A stretch of DNA of 64,000 nt. Origin: Lysobacter antibioticus HS124. GTDB taxonomy: Bacteria > Pseudomonadota > Gammaproteobacteria > Xanthomonadales > Xanthomonadaceae. Of this stretch, positions 54,326-63,296 are shown piece by piece (the first letter of the stretch is position 1; each line of letters starts with the position of its first letter). The notes under the pieces are model-generated. The model searched no databases, was not told the DNA's origin, and saw nothing but the letters and a program-made list of their open reading frames with translations. The DNA is taken from assembly GCF_000336385.2 (NCBI RefSeq), contig NZ_HG424509.1:1-64000 (forward strand), given 5' to 3'. Made by a program: the position numbers and the translations under genes.

Positions 54326-55693
54326 TTGAACAACGCCGCTCCCAAGCACCTCACCATCATCGGCGCCGGCCTCGCCGGCGCCCTGCTCGCCACCCTGCTC
54401 GCCCGCCGCGGCTGGCAGGTGGACGTGTACGAGAAGCGCGGCGATCCGCGCCAGCAGGGTTACCAGGGCGGACGCTCGATCAACCTGGCCCTGGCCGAGC
54501 GCGGCCGCCACGCGCTGCGCTTGGCCGGGGCGGACGACGCGGTGATGGCGCAGGCGGTGATGATGCGCGGCCGCATGGTCCACTTCCTCGACGGCCGCAC
54601 CGACCTGCAGCGCTACGGCCGCGACGACAGCGAAGTGATCTGGTCGGTGCATCGCGGCGAGCTCAATCTGATCCTGCTGCAGATCGCCGAGGACGCCGGT
54701 GCGCAGCTGCACTTCCATCGCGGCCTGCACTCGGTCGATTTCGAGCGCCGGCTGGCGGTGTTCCACGACGACCGCGACAGCAGCTCCCACGAGATCGTGT
54801 TCGACAGCCTGGTCGGCGCGGACGGCGCAGGCTCGGCCCTGCGCGGGGCGATGAAGCAGGCCGCCGACCTGGGCGAACGCACCGAATTCCTCGGCCATTC
54901 CTACAAGGAACTGGAGATCCCGCCGGCCGCCGACGGCGGCTTCAGCATCGAACCCAACGCCCTGCACATCTGGCCGCGCGGCCGCTACATGTGCATCGCC
55001 CTGCCCAACGACGAGCGCACCTTCACCGTCACGCTGTTCCTGCCCAACGAAGGCGAGCCGAGCTTCGCCAGCGTGCGCAACGGCGCCGACGCGCGGGCTT
55101 TGTTCGAACGCGATTTCGCCGACGCGCTGCCGCTGATTCCGCAATTGGAAGAGGACTTCGAGCGCAATCCGACCGGCTTGCTGGCGACCCTGTACCTGGA
55201 CCGCTGGCACCTGGACGACCGCGCCGTGCTGCTCGGCGACGCCGCGCACGCGATGGTGCCGTTCCACGGCCAGGGCATGAACTGCGCATTCGAGGACTGC
55301 GTCGCCCTGGCCGAGCGCCTGCTCGCCGACGACGATCGCGCCCGCGCCTTCGCCGAGTTCCAGGCCCGGCGCCTGCCCAGTGCGCGCGCGATCCAGGCCA
55401 TGGCGCTGGAAAACTATCTGGAGATGCGCGACCGGGTCGACGACGACGACTACCTGCTGCAACGCGCCCTGGAGCGCGAGCTGGCCGAGCGCCACCCGGA
55501 CCGGTTCATGCCGCGCTACGCCATGGTCACCTTCCACCGCATGCCTTACGAAGTCGCGTTCGAGCGCGGCCAGCGCCAGCGCGAACTGCTGGTCGAACTG
55601 ACCCGCGGCCACGACAGCCTGGGCAGCCTGGACTGGGACGCGGTCGACGCGACCGTGCGCGCGCGCCTGAGCCCGCTGCCCACGGACGAGTGA
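54326..55693 (+). CDS. kmo: kynurenine 3-monooxygenase
   Basis: A 455-residue FAD monooxygenase that hydroxylates kynurenine to 3-hydroxykynurenine. The FAD-binding motif IIGAGLAGALLATLLARRG is near residues 11-29; GRSINLALAERGR and LLGDAAHAMVPFHGQGMN confirm the family. The start codon is TTG 54326, with AAGGA about 9 nt before it; no other in-frame start keeps the FAD fold. It ends 4 nt before sbcB, which may be co-transcribed. Confidence 0.95.
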   Translation: MNNAAPKHLTIIGAGLAGALLATLLARRGWQVDVYEKRGDPRQQGYQGGRSINLALAERGRHALRLAGADDAVMAQAVMMRGRMVHFLDGRTDLQRYGRDDSEVIWSVHRGELNLILLQIAEDAGAQLHFHRGLHSVDFERRLAVFHDDRDSSSHEIVFDSLVGADGAGSALRGAMKQAADLGERTEFLGHSYKELEIPPAADGGFSIEPNALHIWPRGRYMCIALPNDERTFTVTLFLPNEGEPSFASVRNGADARALFERDFADALPLIPQLEEDFERNPTGLLATLYLDRWHLDDRAVLLGDAAHAMVPFHGQGMNCAFEDCVALAERLLADDDRARAFAEFQARRLPSARAIQAMALENYLEMRDRVDDDDYLLQRALERELAERHPDRFMPRYAMVTFHRMPYEVAFERGQRQRELLVELTRGHDSLGSLDWDAVDATVRARLSPLPTDE

Positions 55694-55697
55694 GCCC

Positions 55698-57140
55698 ATG
55701 GCCGCGAGCTTCCTGTTCTACGACCTGGAAACCTTCGGCGCCGATCCGCGCACGACGCGCATCGCCCAGTTCGCCGCGATCCGCACCGACCCCGACCTCA
55801 ACCCGGTCGAGACGCCGATCAGCATGTTCGTCAAGCCCGCCGACGACCTGCTGCCCTCGCCGATCGCCACCCTGATCACCGGCATCGCGCCGCAGGACGC
55901 GCTGCGCGACGGCGTCGGCGAGGCCGAAATCTTCGCCCGCATCTTCGACGAGATGGCGCGCCCGCAGACTTGCAGCGCCGGCTACAACTCGCTGCGTTTC
56001 GACGACGAATTCGTCCGCCACGGCCTGTTCCGCAACTTCTACGACCCGTACGAGCGCGAGTGGCGCAACGGCAATTCGCGCTGGGACCTGCTCGATGTGC
56101 TGCGCTTGGCGCACGCGCTGCGCCCGGACGGCGTGGTCTGGCCGCAACGCGAGGACGGCGCGACCTCGTTCAAGCTCGAACACCTGGCCGAGGCCAACGG
56201 CGTGCGCGAAGGCGACGCGCACGAGGCCTTGTCCGACGTGCGCGCCCTGATCGGCATCGCGCGCAAGTTCAAGACCGCGCAGCCGCGTCTGTGGGAGTAC
56301 GCCCTGCGCCTGCGCGACAAGCGCTTCGCCGCCGGCTTGCTCGACGTCATCGGCATGACTCCGGTGCTGCATGTCTCCCAGCGCTATCCGGCCGCGCGGC
56401 TGTGCGCCGCGCCGGTGCTGCCGCTGGCGCGGCACCCGCGCATCGACAACCGGGTGCTGGTGTTCGACTTGGCCCAGGACCCGCTGGCGCTGCTGAACCT
56501 GGCGCCGGACGAGATCGCCGACCGTCTGTACACGCCGACCGCCGACCTGCCCGAGGGCGAGGAGCGGATCGCGCTCAAGGAAGTGCACCTCAACCGCTGT
56601 CCGTCGCTGATCGCCTGGAACCATCTGCGTCCGGCCGATTTCGACCGACTTCGGATCGACCCGTCCCAGGTCGAGCGCCGCGCCGCGCAAATCCGCGAGG
56701 CCGGGCCGGAGCTGGTCGAGAAAGTCCGCTGCGTCTACGCCCAGGACTCGGCGCGCGAGCCCGGCGATGTCGACGGCTCGCTCTACGATGCCTTCATCAA
56801 CGAAGCCGACAAGCGCCTGTTCCGGATCGTCCGCAGCACCGCGCCGGAAGCGCTGAACAGCGTGGTCTTCGACTTCCGCGACGCACGCTTGCCCGAGCTG
56901 CTGTTCCGCTACCGGGCGCGCAACTGGCCGCATACCCTGGACGCCGGCGAACGCCGGCGCTGGGACGACTACCGGCGCCGGCGCCTGACCCAGGACGCTG
57001 GCCTGGCCGAATACGGGTTCGAGCGCTTCGGCGCCGAACTGCAGCAGGCCCGCGCGATGGCCGGCGAGGACGGCGCCAAGCAGGTGCTGCTGGACCGGCT
57101 GCAGGCCTGGGCGGCGGAGATCGAGCGCAGCCTGGGCTGA
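55698..57140 (+). CDS. sbcB: exodeoxyribonuclease I
   Basis: A 480-residue DEDDh 3'-5' exonuclease that degrades single-stranded DNA and takes part in recombination and mismatch repair. FYDLETFG (about 6-13) carries the first Asp and Glu, and GYNSLRFDDEFVRH and HEALSDV the later acidic and His residues. The C-terminal region with the SH3-like and helical domains is present. It follows kmo by only 4 nt, though the function is unrelated. Confidence 0.94.
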   Translation: MAASFLFYDLETFGADPRTTRIAQFAAIRTDPDLNPVETPISMFVKPADDLLPSPIATLITGIAPQDALRDGVGEAEIFARIFDEMARPQTCSAGYNSLRFDDEFVRHGLFRNFYDPYEREWRNGNSRWDLLDVLRLAHALRPDGVVWPQREDGATSFKLEHLAEANGVREGDAHEALSDVRALIGIARKFKTAQPRLWEYALRLRDKRFAAGLLDVIGMTPVLHVSQRYPAARLCAAPVLPLARHPRIDNRVLVFDLAQDPLALLNLAPDEIADRLYTPTADLPEGEERIALKEVHLNRCPSLIAWNHLRPADFDRLRIDPSQVERRAAQIREAGPELVEKVRCVYAQDSAREPGDVDGSLYDAFINEADKRLFRIVRSTAPEALNSVVFDFRDARLPELLFRYRARNWPHTLDAGERRRWDDYRRRRLTQDAGLAEYGFERFGAELQQARAMAGEDGAKQVLLDRLQAWAAEIERSLG

Positions 57141-57297
57141 GTCGGGGCCGTAGGGCGAGCAGCGAGCACGGCCGGGACGCGCTTCCGCCGCGCCCGGCCG
57201 AACGCGACCTCCACACCGCTCCGTCCCGCCCCGGGCTACTCTCTCTCCGCCGGTTCCGTTTCGGCCGTCTACCCACTCTGCCGCCAACTTCCGCCTT

Positions 57298-57984
57298 ATG
57301 CCCAGCTACTTCTCCGAGGCCAGCTTCAAATTCCTGCGTTCGCTGGCGCGCAACAACAACCGCGAATGGTTCCACGCCCACAAGGCGGCCTTCGAGGAGC
57401 ACGTACGCGGCCCCTTCCTGCGCCTGCTGACCGATCTACAACCGGTGCTGGCGCAGGTCAGCGAGCACTACCGCAGCGAGCCCAAGAACGTCGGCGGCTC
57501 GTTGTTCCGGATCCAGCGCGATACCCGCTTCGCCAACGACAAGGCGCCGTACAAGACCCATCAGGGCGCGCGGCTGTTCCACGAGCGCGGGCGCCAGATC
57601 GAAGCGCCCTCGTTCTACATCCACCTGCAGGGCGGCGAGTGCTTCATCGCCGCCGGCGTCTGGCATCCGCAGCCGGACACCCTGCGCAAGATCCGCCATT
57701 TCGTCCTCGACAACCCGGGCAGTTGGAAAGCGGCCGCCTACGCGCCCGCGTTCCGCAAGCGCTTCGACCTCGACGACAGCGAAATGCTGACCCGCGCCCC
57801 GCGCGGCTTCCCGGCCGAGTTCGAATTCGCCGACGACCTGCGGCGCAAGAATTTCGTCGCCCTGCGCGCCATCGACGACGCCACCATGACCGGCCCGCGC
57901 CTGCTGTCCACCCTGGAAAAAGACCTGCAGGGCCTGGCGCCGTTCACCGACTACCTGTGCGCGGCGCTGGACCTGGAATTCTGA
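57298..57984 (+). CDS. DUF2461-family protein
   Basis: A 228-residue DUF2461 (TIGR02453) protein. FLRSLARNNNREWFHAHKAAFEE at the N-terminus, FRIQRDTRFANDKAPYKTH and FYIHLQGGECFIAAGVWHP are hallmarks of the family. Many bacteria have one copy; its role is unknown. There is a 157-bp gap after sbcB. Confidence 0.92.
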   Translation: MPSYFSEASFKFLRSLARNNNREWFHAHKAAFEEHVRGPFLRLLTDLQPVLAQVSEHYRSEPKNVGGSLFRIQRDTRFANDKAPYKTHQGARLFHERGRQIEAPSFYIHLQGGECFIAAGVWHPQPDTLRKIRHFVLDNPGSWKAAAYAPAFRKRFDLDDSEMLTRAPRGFPAEFEFADDLRRKNFVALRAIDDATMTGPRLLSTLEKDLQGLAPFTDYLCAALDLEF

Positions 57985-58103
57985 GAACCGGGCGGCCGCG
58001 GCCGGGACACAAGGGGGAGCGAAGGTCGCAGCACGCGCCGCCTGTCTCCCGCCCGCCGCCTCCTGTTCTAATACGCGTCCGCCCTCCGCAAGACGCCGCC
58101 CCG

Positions 58104-59258
58104 GTGCCCGCCGACTTCCGCCGCTACGCCCTGTTCTACCTCGGCTACTACGGCGTGCTCGGCGCCTACACGCCCTACATCGGCCGCTGGGTCGCCAGCC
58201 ACGGCCACGGCGGCTACGCGGTCGGCGCGATGCTGGCGCTGTGGTACGGCGGCCGCATCGTGGCGCCGCCGACCTGGGCGCGTTGGGTCGCGCGCAGCCC
58301 GCGCCCGGGCCATTGGCTGTTCGCCGGTTGCCTGCTCGCGGCGCTGATCTTCGCCGGCTTCCTGCGTTACGACGGCGGCTTGGCGTTGTTCGCGGTGATG
58401 GGGCTGTTCGCGGTCTGCTTCAATGCGGTGATGCCGCAGTTCGAGGCCATGACCCTCAACGCGCTCGGCCCGCGCAATCACGACTACGGCCAGATCCGCA
58501 TGTGGGGCTCGATCGGCTTCCTGCTGGTCGCGGCCAGTTACGGCTGGCTCCTCGACCGGCTCGGCGACGACGTCTTCATCTGGCTCACCCTGCCCTGGCT
58601 GGCGCTGACTGCGTTCGCGGCCTGGCTGCATCGCGCCGATCCGGCGCAGCCGCCGCCGGCGGCCGACGCGCCGCGCGACGCCTTGTGGCGGCGCCCGGGG
58701 ATGCGCCCGCTGCTGATCACCGTGCTGCTGGTGCAACTGGGCTTCGGCCCGTTCTACGTGTTCTACACCCTGCATCTGCAGGCGCACGGCCACGACGGCT
58801 TCGCGGTCGGCCTGCTGTGGGCGATCGGCGTGCTGTGCGAGATCGCGATGTTCTGGCAGGCGCCGCGGTTGGTGCAGCGCTTCGGCGCGCCGCGCCTGAT
58901 CGCCGCCTGCATCCTCGCCACCGCCGTGCGCTGGGTGCTGGTCGCCGCCTTCGCCGGCTCGTTCGCCTGGATGGCGCTGGCCCAGGTCAGCCACGCGCTG
59001 AGCTTCGCCGCATTCCACGCCGGCACGATGCGGCGCATGGCCGAACTGTTCCCGCAACGGCGCGACATGGCCGCGGCGCAGGGCCTGCTGTACGGCTTCA
59101 GCGGCGGCATCGGCGGCGTGCTCGGCGCCGGCATGGCCGCGCTGGCCTGGCAACGCGGCGGCGGCGCCCTGGCCTTCGCCGCCGGCGCAGCCTGCTCGGC
59201 GGCCGCACTCGCCGTGCACGTGTCGATGCAACGTCGCCGCACCGAAGCCCACGCCTGA
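58104..59258 (+). CDS. MFS transporter of the HcaT/3-phenylpropionate permease-like family
   Basis: A 384-residue membrane transporter with about 12 hydrophobic helices. The N-terminus (LFYLGYYGVLGAYTPYIGRW) and segments such as PQFEAMTLNALG and YGQIRMWGSIGFLL match the MFS_1-like group that includes 3-phenylpropionate and nucleoside transporters. The start GTG 58104 is chosen as the first codon of the aligned protein; the open frame upstream belongs to another reading. The substrate is unknown. Confidence 0.85.
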   Translation: MPADFRRYALFYLGYYGVLGAYTPYIGRWVASHGHGGYAVGAMLALWYGGRIVAPPTWARWVARSPRPGHWLFAGCLLAALIFAGFLRYDGGLALFAVMGLFAVCFNAVMPQFEAMTLNALGPRNHDYGQIRMWGSIGFLLVAASYGWLLDRLGDDVFIWLTLPWLALTAFAAWLHRADPAQPPPAADAPRDALWRRPGMRPLLITVLLVQLGFGPFYVFYTLHLQAHGHDGFAVGLLWAIGVLCEIAMFWQAPRLVQRFGAPRLIAACILATAVRWVLVAAFAGSFAWMALAQVSHALSFAAFHAGTMRRMAELFPQRRDMAAAQGLLYGFSGGIGGVLGAGMAALAWQRGGGALAFAAGAACSAAALAVHVSMQRRRTEAHA

Positions 59259-59280
59259 TCCGATCGCCGCCGTCGCGCAG

Positions 59281-59304
59281 CGCTGCGCGCCGATTCGCGC
59301 AGCG
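59281..59304 (+). terminator. terminator-like hairpin after the MFS gene
   Basis: Perfect 9-bp stem CGCTGCGCG / CGCGCAGCG with a 6-nt loop, 22 nt after the stop codon. No T-run. Confidence 0.45.
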
Positions 59305-59493
59305 ACGCGGCACAGTTGCGCGAACTGCACAAAGGATCACGCTTTACATCGCCCCGCTACCGCACTGCCGCATGACAGCAACATGCGCCTACGTATGCTC
59401 GAAATCCTGGGCCACGCAGGAAGCGACGGCCGGATCGCCGGACGTGCCGAAAGGAATTCGGCATCGCGCGTCGGGCATTCTCGGGGAGCAGAC

Positions 59494-60381
59494 ATGCAAC
59501 AATTCCGCAATCGGTTGCGACCGTTGGCCGCAGCCGCCGTCGCCGCTGCGCTCGCCGCCGCGCCGCTGGCCGCCGCTGCCAACACCGGCGTCGCCTTCGT
59601 CCACGGCACCGGCAAACAGACCAACGCCTACCAGGACTACTGGAAGCCGGCGATGGTCGACAGCGTGCGCCAGGGCCTGGCCAACCCGGCCAATTACACC
59701 GTGGTCAACTGCGACTTCGAGCAGTACATGTGGGACAGCCGCGCCGCCGGCTGCCTGGCCCAGCAATTGACCGACTTCATCGCCGCCAAGCAGATCACCC
59801 GCCTGATCGTGATCACCCACTCCAACGGCGGCAACGTGATGCGCTGGATCTTGTCCAACCCGACCTACGACAGCCGCTATCCGAACATCATCGCCAAGAC
59901 CGTGCGGGTCAACGCGATCGCGCCGTCCTCGGCCGGCACCCCGCTCGCCGATGCGGCGATGAACGGCAACGTGTTCGAACAGGCGGTCGGCTGGCTGCTC
60001 GGCTACAAATCCGACGCGGTGAAGATGCAGCAAGTCAGCTGGATGGCCAACTACAACCGCAACAACCTCTATGGCACCGCCGGCCGCCCGGCCCTGCCCA
60101 AGCCGTTCCGCAGCGTGGTCGGCACCGACGTCGATTCCTCGCCGTTCGACGGCGACAGCTACTGCGGCGGCTACGCCGAGAACGTCGGCCTGGAGACCAC
60201 CCAGAATTGGCTCGACAGCTGCTCCGACGGCTTCCTCAACTGCTCCAGCCAGTCGGCCGCGGGCAGCGTCTGGTTCCAGGACAAGCAGCGCACCGCTGGC
60301 GGCGAGCCGCTGAGCCACAACCAGAGCCGGCGCGCTTGCTTCAACCTCAACACCATCCTGCGCAGCGACATGACCCAATGA
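59494..60381 (+). CDS. secreted alpha/beta-hydrolase (lipase-like)
   Basis: A 295-residue exported protein with a signal peptide (1-29, ending PLAAAA). GVAFVHGTGKQ resembles the oxyanion HG motif, and LIVITHSNGGNVM holds the nucleophile in HSNGG (a variant of GxSxG). Several Cys (CDFEQYMWDSRAAGC, CSDGFLNCSS) suggest disulfides. Candidate substrates are lipids or polyesters, but none can be read from sequence. The start ATG 59494 has GGGGAGCAG upstream. The next gene follows at once. Confidence 0.8.
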   Translation: MQQFRNRLRPLAAAAVAAALAAAPLAAAANTGVAFVHGTGKQTNAYQDYWKPAMVDSVRQGLANPANYTVVNCDFEQYMWDSRAAGCLAQQLTDFIAAKQITRLIVITHSNGGNVMRWILSNPTYDSRYPNIIAKTVRVNAIAPSSAGTPLADAAMNGNVFEQAVGWLLGYKSDAVKMQQVSWMANYNRNNLYGTAGRPALPKPFRSVVGTDVDSSPFDGDSYCGGYAENVGLETTQNWLDSCSDGFLNCSSQSAAGSVWFQDKQRTAGGEPLSHNQSRRACFNLNTILRSDMTQ

Positions 60382-60392
60382 GGCCGACGACC

Positions 60393-61571
60393 ATGCGAAC
60401 GATCCTGACTCTCGCACTGCTCGCCGCAGTCGCCGATGCCTTCGCCGCCGATGCGCCGATGCTGCCGCCGGCGAGCGCCGACCAGGTGCCGCAGCGGCTG
60501 AGCGCGCTGGCCGCGCCCAAGGCCGCGATCGAGCGCGCACCGGTGCGCTTCTCTTGGGCGCTGGACCCGTATGCGCCGCTGACCGCGGATACGCAACCGA
60601 GCGTGGTCGAGAGCCGCGAGTACTGGCAAGAGGCCGACGGCGCCGAGTTGCAGCGCGGCCTGGACCTGTCCACCAGCGCGCCGGGCGCCCTGATCCGGGT
60701 CAGCCCGGTCGCCGGCGCGGCGCAGGTACCCGCCGATGCGGTGCAACTGCGTCGCGCCGGCCGGCCGGTCGCGCTGGCCCAGCGCAACGACGCGGCGCAA
60801 TTGCAGGCCGCCGGGCTGCAGGTCGCCGACGGCAGCGCCGCGGTGCAACTGGCCGACGAAGCCGGCCCGGGTCACTACGCCCTGCAGGTCGCGCAGGCGC
60901 GCGGCCGCTACCTGGTGCACGTGTACGAACCGCACAGCCCGGTGCGCCTGCACGCATCGCTGAGCCGCGACCGCGCCCTGGCCGGCGGCCGCAGCGAGGT
61001 GATCGTCGACCTCAGCGACGGCCCGCGCCAGATCGCCGACGCGCAAGGCAGCGCCTTGCTGGTCGCGCCCTCGGGCCGCAGCTGGCCGGTGCCGCTGCGC
61101 CGCGGCCGCGACGGCCGCCTGCGCGCGCCGGTGGCGCTGCCGGCCGATGCCGGCGACCAACCGCCGGGACTGTGGGAGGTTCAGGTGTTCGCCGCCGCCG
61201 GCGACGTCCAGCGCGACGTGCGCACCGCGCTCGCGGTGGCCCAGCCGACCGCGCGCCTGGAAGGCCGCTACGCCTTCGACCCGCGCCGCATGAGCTTCGA
61301 TCTGCCGGTCCGCGCCGCCTCGCCGGGCCGCTACGAAGTACGCGGCACGCTGTACGCCAGCGGCCCCGACCGCGCTCTGCGCCCGGTCGCCATCGCCCAC
61401 AGCGCACAGTGGCTGGACCGCGGCCAGGGCCGGATCGAATTGGCCTTCGACCGCCAGCAACTGCCGTCCGGCTTCGGCGCACCGTTCGAACTGCGCCAGC
61501 TCGAACTCAACGACCAGAGCCGCCTGGCCCCGGTCGAGCGGCGCGAACGCGCCGCGCGAATCGGGCGCTGA
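60393..61571 (+). CDS. exported DUF4785-type protein
   Basis: A 392-residue protein with a signal peptide (1-18, ending DAFA) and mainly beta-rich Ig-like domains. YLVHVYEPHSPVRLHASLSRD, and RYAFDPRRMSFDLPVRA, resemble the DUF4785 family known from Xanthomonadaceae and Shewanella. An alternative ATG at 60378 overlaps the hydrolase stop (ATGA); 60393 is preferred because TGAGG is placed correctly before it. It probably shares the transcript of the secreted hydrolase and may assist it. Confidence 0.75.
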   Translation: MRTILTLALLAAVADAFAADAPMLPPASADQVPQRLSALAAPKAAIERAPVRFSWALDPYAPLTADTQPSVVESREYWQEADGAELQRGLDLSTSAPGALIRVSPVAGAAQVPADAVQLRRAGRPVALAQRNDAAQLQAAGLQVADGSAAVQLADEAGPGHYALQVAQARGRYLVHVYEPHSPVRLHASLSRDRALAGGRSEVIVDLSDGPRQIADAQGSALLVAPSGRSWPVPLRRGRDGRLRAPVALPADAGDQPPGLWEVQVFAAAGDVQRDVRTALAVAQPTARLEGRYAFDPRRMSFDLPVRAASPGRYEVRGTLYASGPDRALRPVAIAHSAQWLDRGQGRIELAFDRQQLPSGFGAPFELRQLELNDQSRLAPVERRERAARIGR

Positions 61572-61675
61572 GCGCCGCGTCGCTCGCGGTTCAAAGCCCC
61601 GTCTCCGGCTTGCCGGGCGATGGCTACGCTTTCTAGCCGTCAGCGCCCCGCGCAGCAGCCTCGCATCTAGGTAGG

Positions 61676-61699
61676 CCCTCTCCCGCTTGCGGGAGAGGG
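61676..61699. repeat. CCCTCTCCCGC hairpin repeat, copy 2
   Basis: An 11-bp perfect stem CCCTCTCCCGC / GCGGGAGAGGG around TT, the same arms as the copy at 28473-28496. It is followed by GGTTGGGGTGAGA, typical of a dispersed xanthomonad repeat. Confidence 0.8.
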
Positions 61700-61764
61700 G
61701 TTGGGGTGAGAGCCGTGCGGCATCGCGTCTCCGGCGGCCACGCTCGCGTGCGTCGCCGCGGTGA

Positions 61765-61788
61765 GTCGCGGCTCGCGCCGCTCCTACA
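61765..61788 (-). repeat. dispersed REP-like repeat, copy 3 (inverted)
   Basis: On the minus strand TGTAGGAGCGGCG followed by CGAGCCGCGAC. It matches the copies at 24580-24603 and 35729-35752 in opposite orientation. Confidence 0.8.
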
Positions 61789-61910
61789 GGCAAGGCGGTC
61801 CTCGCACACTGAGGCCGCCGGCCCACGCCGGCGACGAACTATCGCGCCGCTTAAGCCGGCGTAAGGCCGACACCGCTAATCTGTCGGCTCACCCTCACCG
61901 GACCGCCCCG

Positions 61911-62462
61911 ATGAAGAAATGGATCGCCGCGCTCGCGCTCGTCCTGGCCCTGCTGCTCGGCTACGTCGCCGCCGGCCCGTTCCTGACCGTGCGTGCGATC
62001 CGTGCTGCGGTCAAGGAAGGCAACCCCGGCGAGCTGTCCAAACACGTCGACTTCGCCGCCATACGGCTCAGCCTGAAAGCCCAGGTCAACGACTACCTGG
62101 TGCGCCGCGCCGGGCCGGAGGTGCAGTCCAATCCATTCGGTGCGATCGGTCTGAGCCTGGCCGGCAGCGTCGCCGGCACCGCGGTCGATGCGATCGCTAC
62201 GCCGATGGGCATCGGCGCGGTACTGGAAGGCCGCAAGCTGTTGCGCCGCGTCGACGGCAGCGCCGCAGACCGCGACGCCTACGCGCCGGTGGCGCCGGCC
62301 GAACCGCTCAAGAAGCTGAGCTATCGCTTCGAATCGCCCTCGCGCTTCACCGCCACCGTCGCCAACGCCGACGGCGACCCGGTGGTGTTCGTGCTGACCC
62401 GCGACGGCCTGAACTGGACCGTCACCGACGTGCGTGTGCCGCTGGAGCGCATGTTGCCCTGA
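61911..62462 (+). CDS. DUF2939-family protein
   Basis: A 183-residue protein with an N-terminal membrane anchor (about 4-25) followed by FLTVRAIRAAVKEGNPGELSKHVDF, characteristic of DUF2939. The remainder has a glycine-rich hydrophobic stretch (GAIGLSLAGSVAGTAVDAIATP) and a beta-rich end (FTATVANADGDPVVFVLTRDGLNW). The role is unknown. It starts a single-gene unit with its own terminator. Confidence 0.85.
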   Translation: MKKWIAALALVLALLLGYVAAGPFLTVRAIRAAVKEGNPGELSKHVDFAAIRLSLKAQVNDYLVRRAGPEVQSNPFGAIGLSLAGSVAGTAVDAIATPMGIGAVLEGRKLLRRVDGSAADRDAYAPVAPAEPLKKLSYRFESPSRFTATVANADGDPVVFVLTRDGLNWTVTDVRVPLERMLP

Positions 62463-62549
62463 CCCGCCCCGCCGCCTCGCCCGGGCGCGCCGGCGACGCA
62501 TCGACCGTGCCAAGAGCCGCACCGCCGGTCGCCGTAGTCGACCGCGCCT

Positions 62550-62577
62550 CCGGCACGATTCGTGCCGGCCGGTTTTT
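62550..62577 (+). terminator. rho-independent terminator after the DUF2939 gene
   Basis: CCGGCACG-ATT-CGTGCCGG forms a perfect 8-bp stem followed by CCGG and TTTTT, 87 nt after the stop codon. Confidence 0.72.
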
Positions 62578-62643
62578 CACCCTCGACTAACGCCGTCGGG
62601 CGCAGCGTCCGCTCGTCCATCCGCAGTCATGAGGGTCGACGAC

Positions 62644-63156
62644 ATGAAACGCATCGCCCTGAGCGCGTTGATCGCGACGTTCGCCATCGCCCCGGCGCAA
62701 GCCGAGCACCACGAATTCCGCGCGGTCCTGGAAGGCGAACAAGAGGTGCCCCTGGTCTCCACCGCAGGCGGCGGCGGCTTCCGCGCCCGCATCGGCGACG
62801 GCGGCGCGATCCATTACGAGCTGTCCTATTCCGATCTCGAAGGCGCCGTGACCCAGGCGCACATCCACCTGGGCCAGCGCGGCGTCAACGGCGGCATTGC
62901 GGTATGGCTGTGCTCCAATCTCGCCAGCCCGCCGACGCCGCCCGGCGTGCAGGCCTGCCCGGCGCCGCCGGCGCGCATCACCGGCACCATCCTGCCCGCC
63001 GACGTGGTCGGCCCGGCCGGCCAGGGCATCGCCGCCGGCGAATTCGAGGAGCTGGTCCGCGCGCTGCGCCAAGGCAACGCCTACGCGAACGTGCATACCA
63101 GCAAGTTCCCGGGCGGCGAAGTGCGCAGCCAACTCGGCGATCGGCGCAACGACTGA
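62644..63156 (+). CDS. secreted CHRD-domain protein
   Basis: A 170-residue exported protein: signal peptide (1-20, ending APAQA) and a CHRD domain (about 22-165). FRAVLEGEQEVPLVSTAGGGG, AHIHLGQRGVNGGIAVWLC and YANVHTSKFPGGEVRSQL are hallmarks, including two conserved His. CHRD domains are beta-rich and occur in chordin and in bacterial secreted proteins of unknown function. An in-frame ATG at 62629 is possible but would lengthen the signal peptide. Confidence 0.9.
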   Translation: MKRIALSALIATFAIAPAQAEHHEFRAVLEGEQEVPLVSTAGGGGFRARIGDGGAIHYELSYSDLEGAVTQAHIHLGQRGVNGGIAVWLCSNLASPPTPPGVQACPAPPARITGTILPADVVGPAGQGIAAGEFEELVRALRQGNAYANVHTSKFPGGEVRSQLGDRRND

Positions 63157-63296
63157 GGCGCCCGATCGAACCGGCGCGACGCCGGCTCGAAACAACCGCC
63201 GTCCGGACCAGGTCGTCTCAACTTTCCCAGGGTCGGACGACGACGCCGCGCAAGTCGCGCGCGGGCGTGGTCTGTGGTTCGCGCCGCGACGGAGGC

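Larger units (their letters stand above)
61572..61910. other. repeat-bearing intergenic region
   Basis: A 339-bp gap with the CCCTCTCCCGC stem (61676-61699) and an inverted copy of the TGTAGGAGCGGCG repeat (61765-61788). No gene or clear promoter is visible. Confidence 0.75.
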
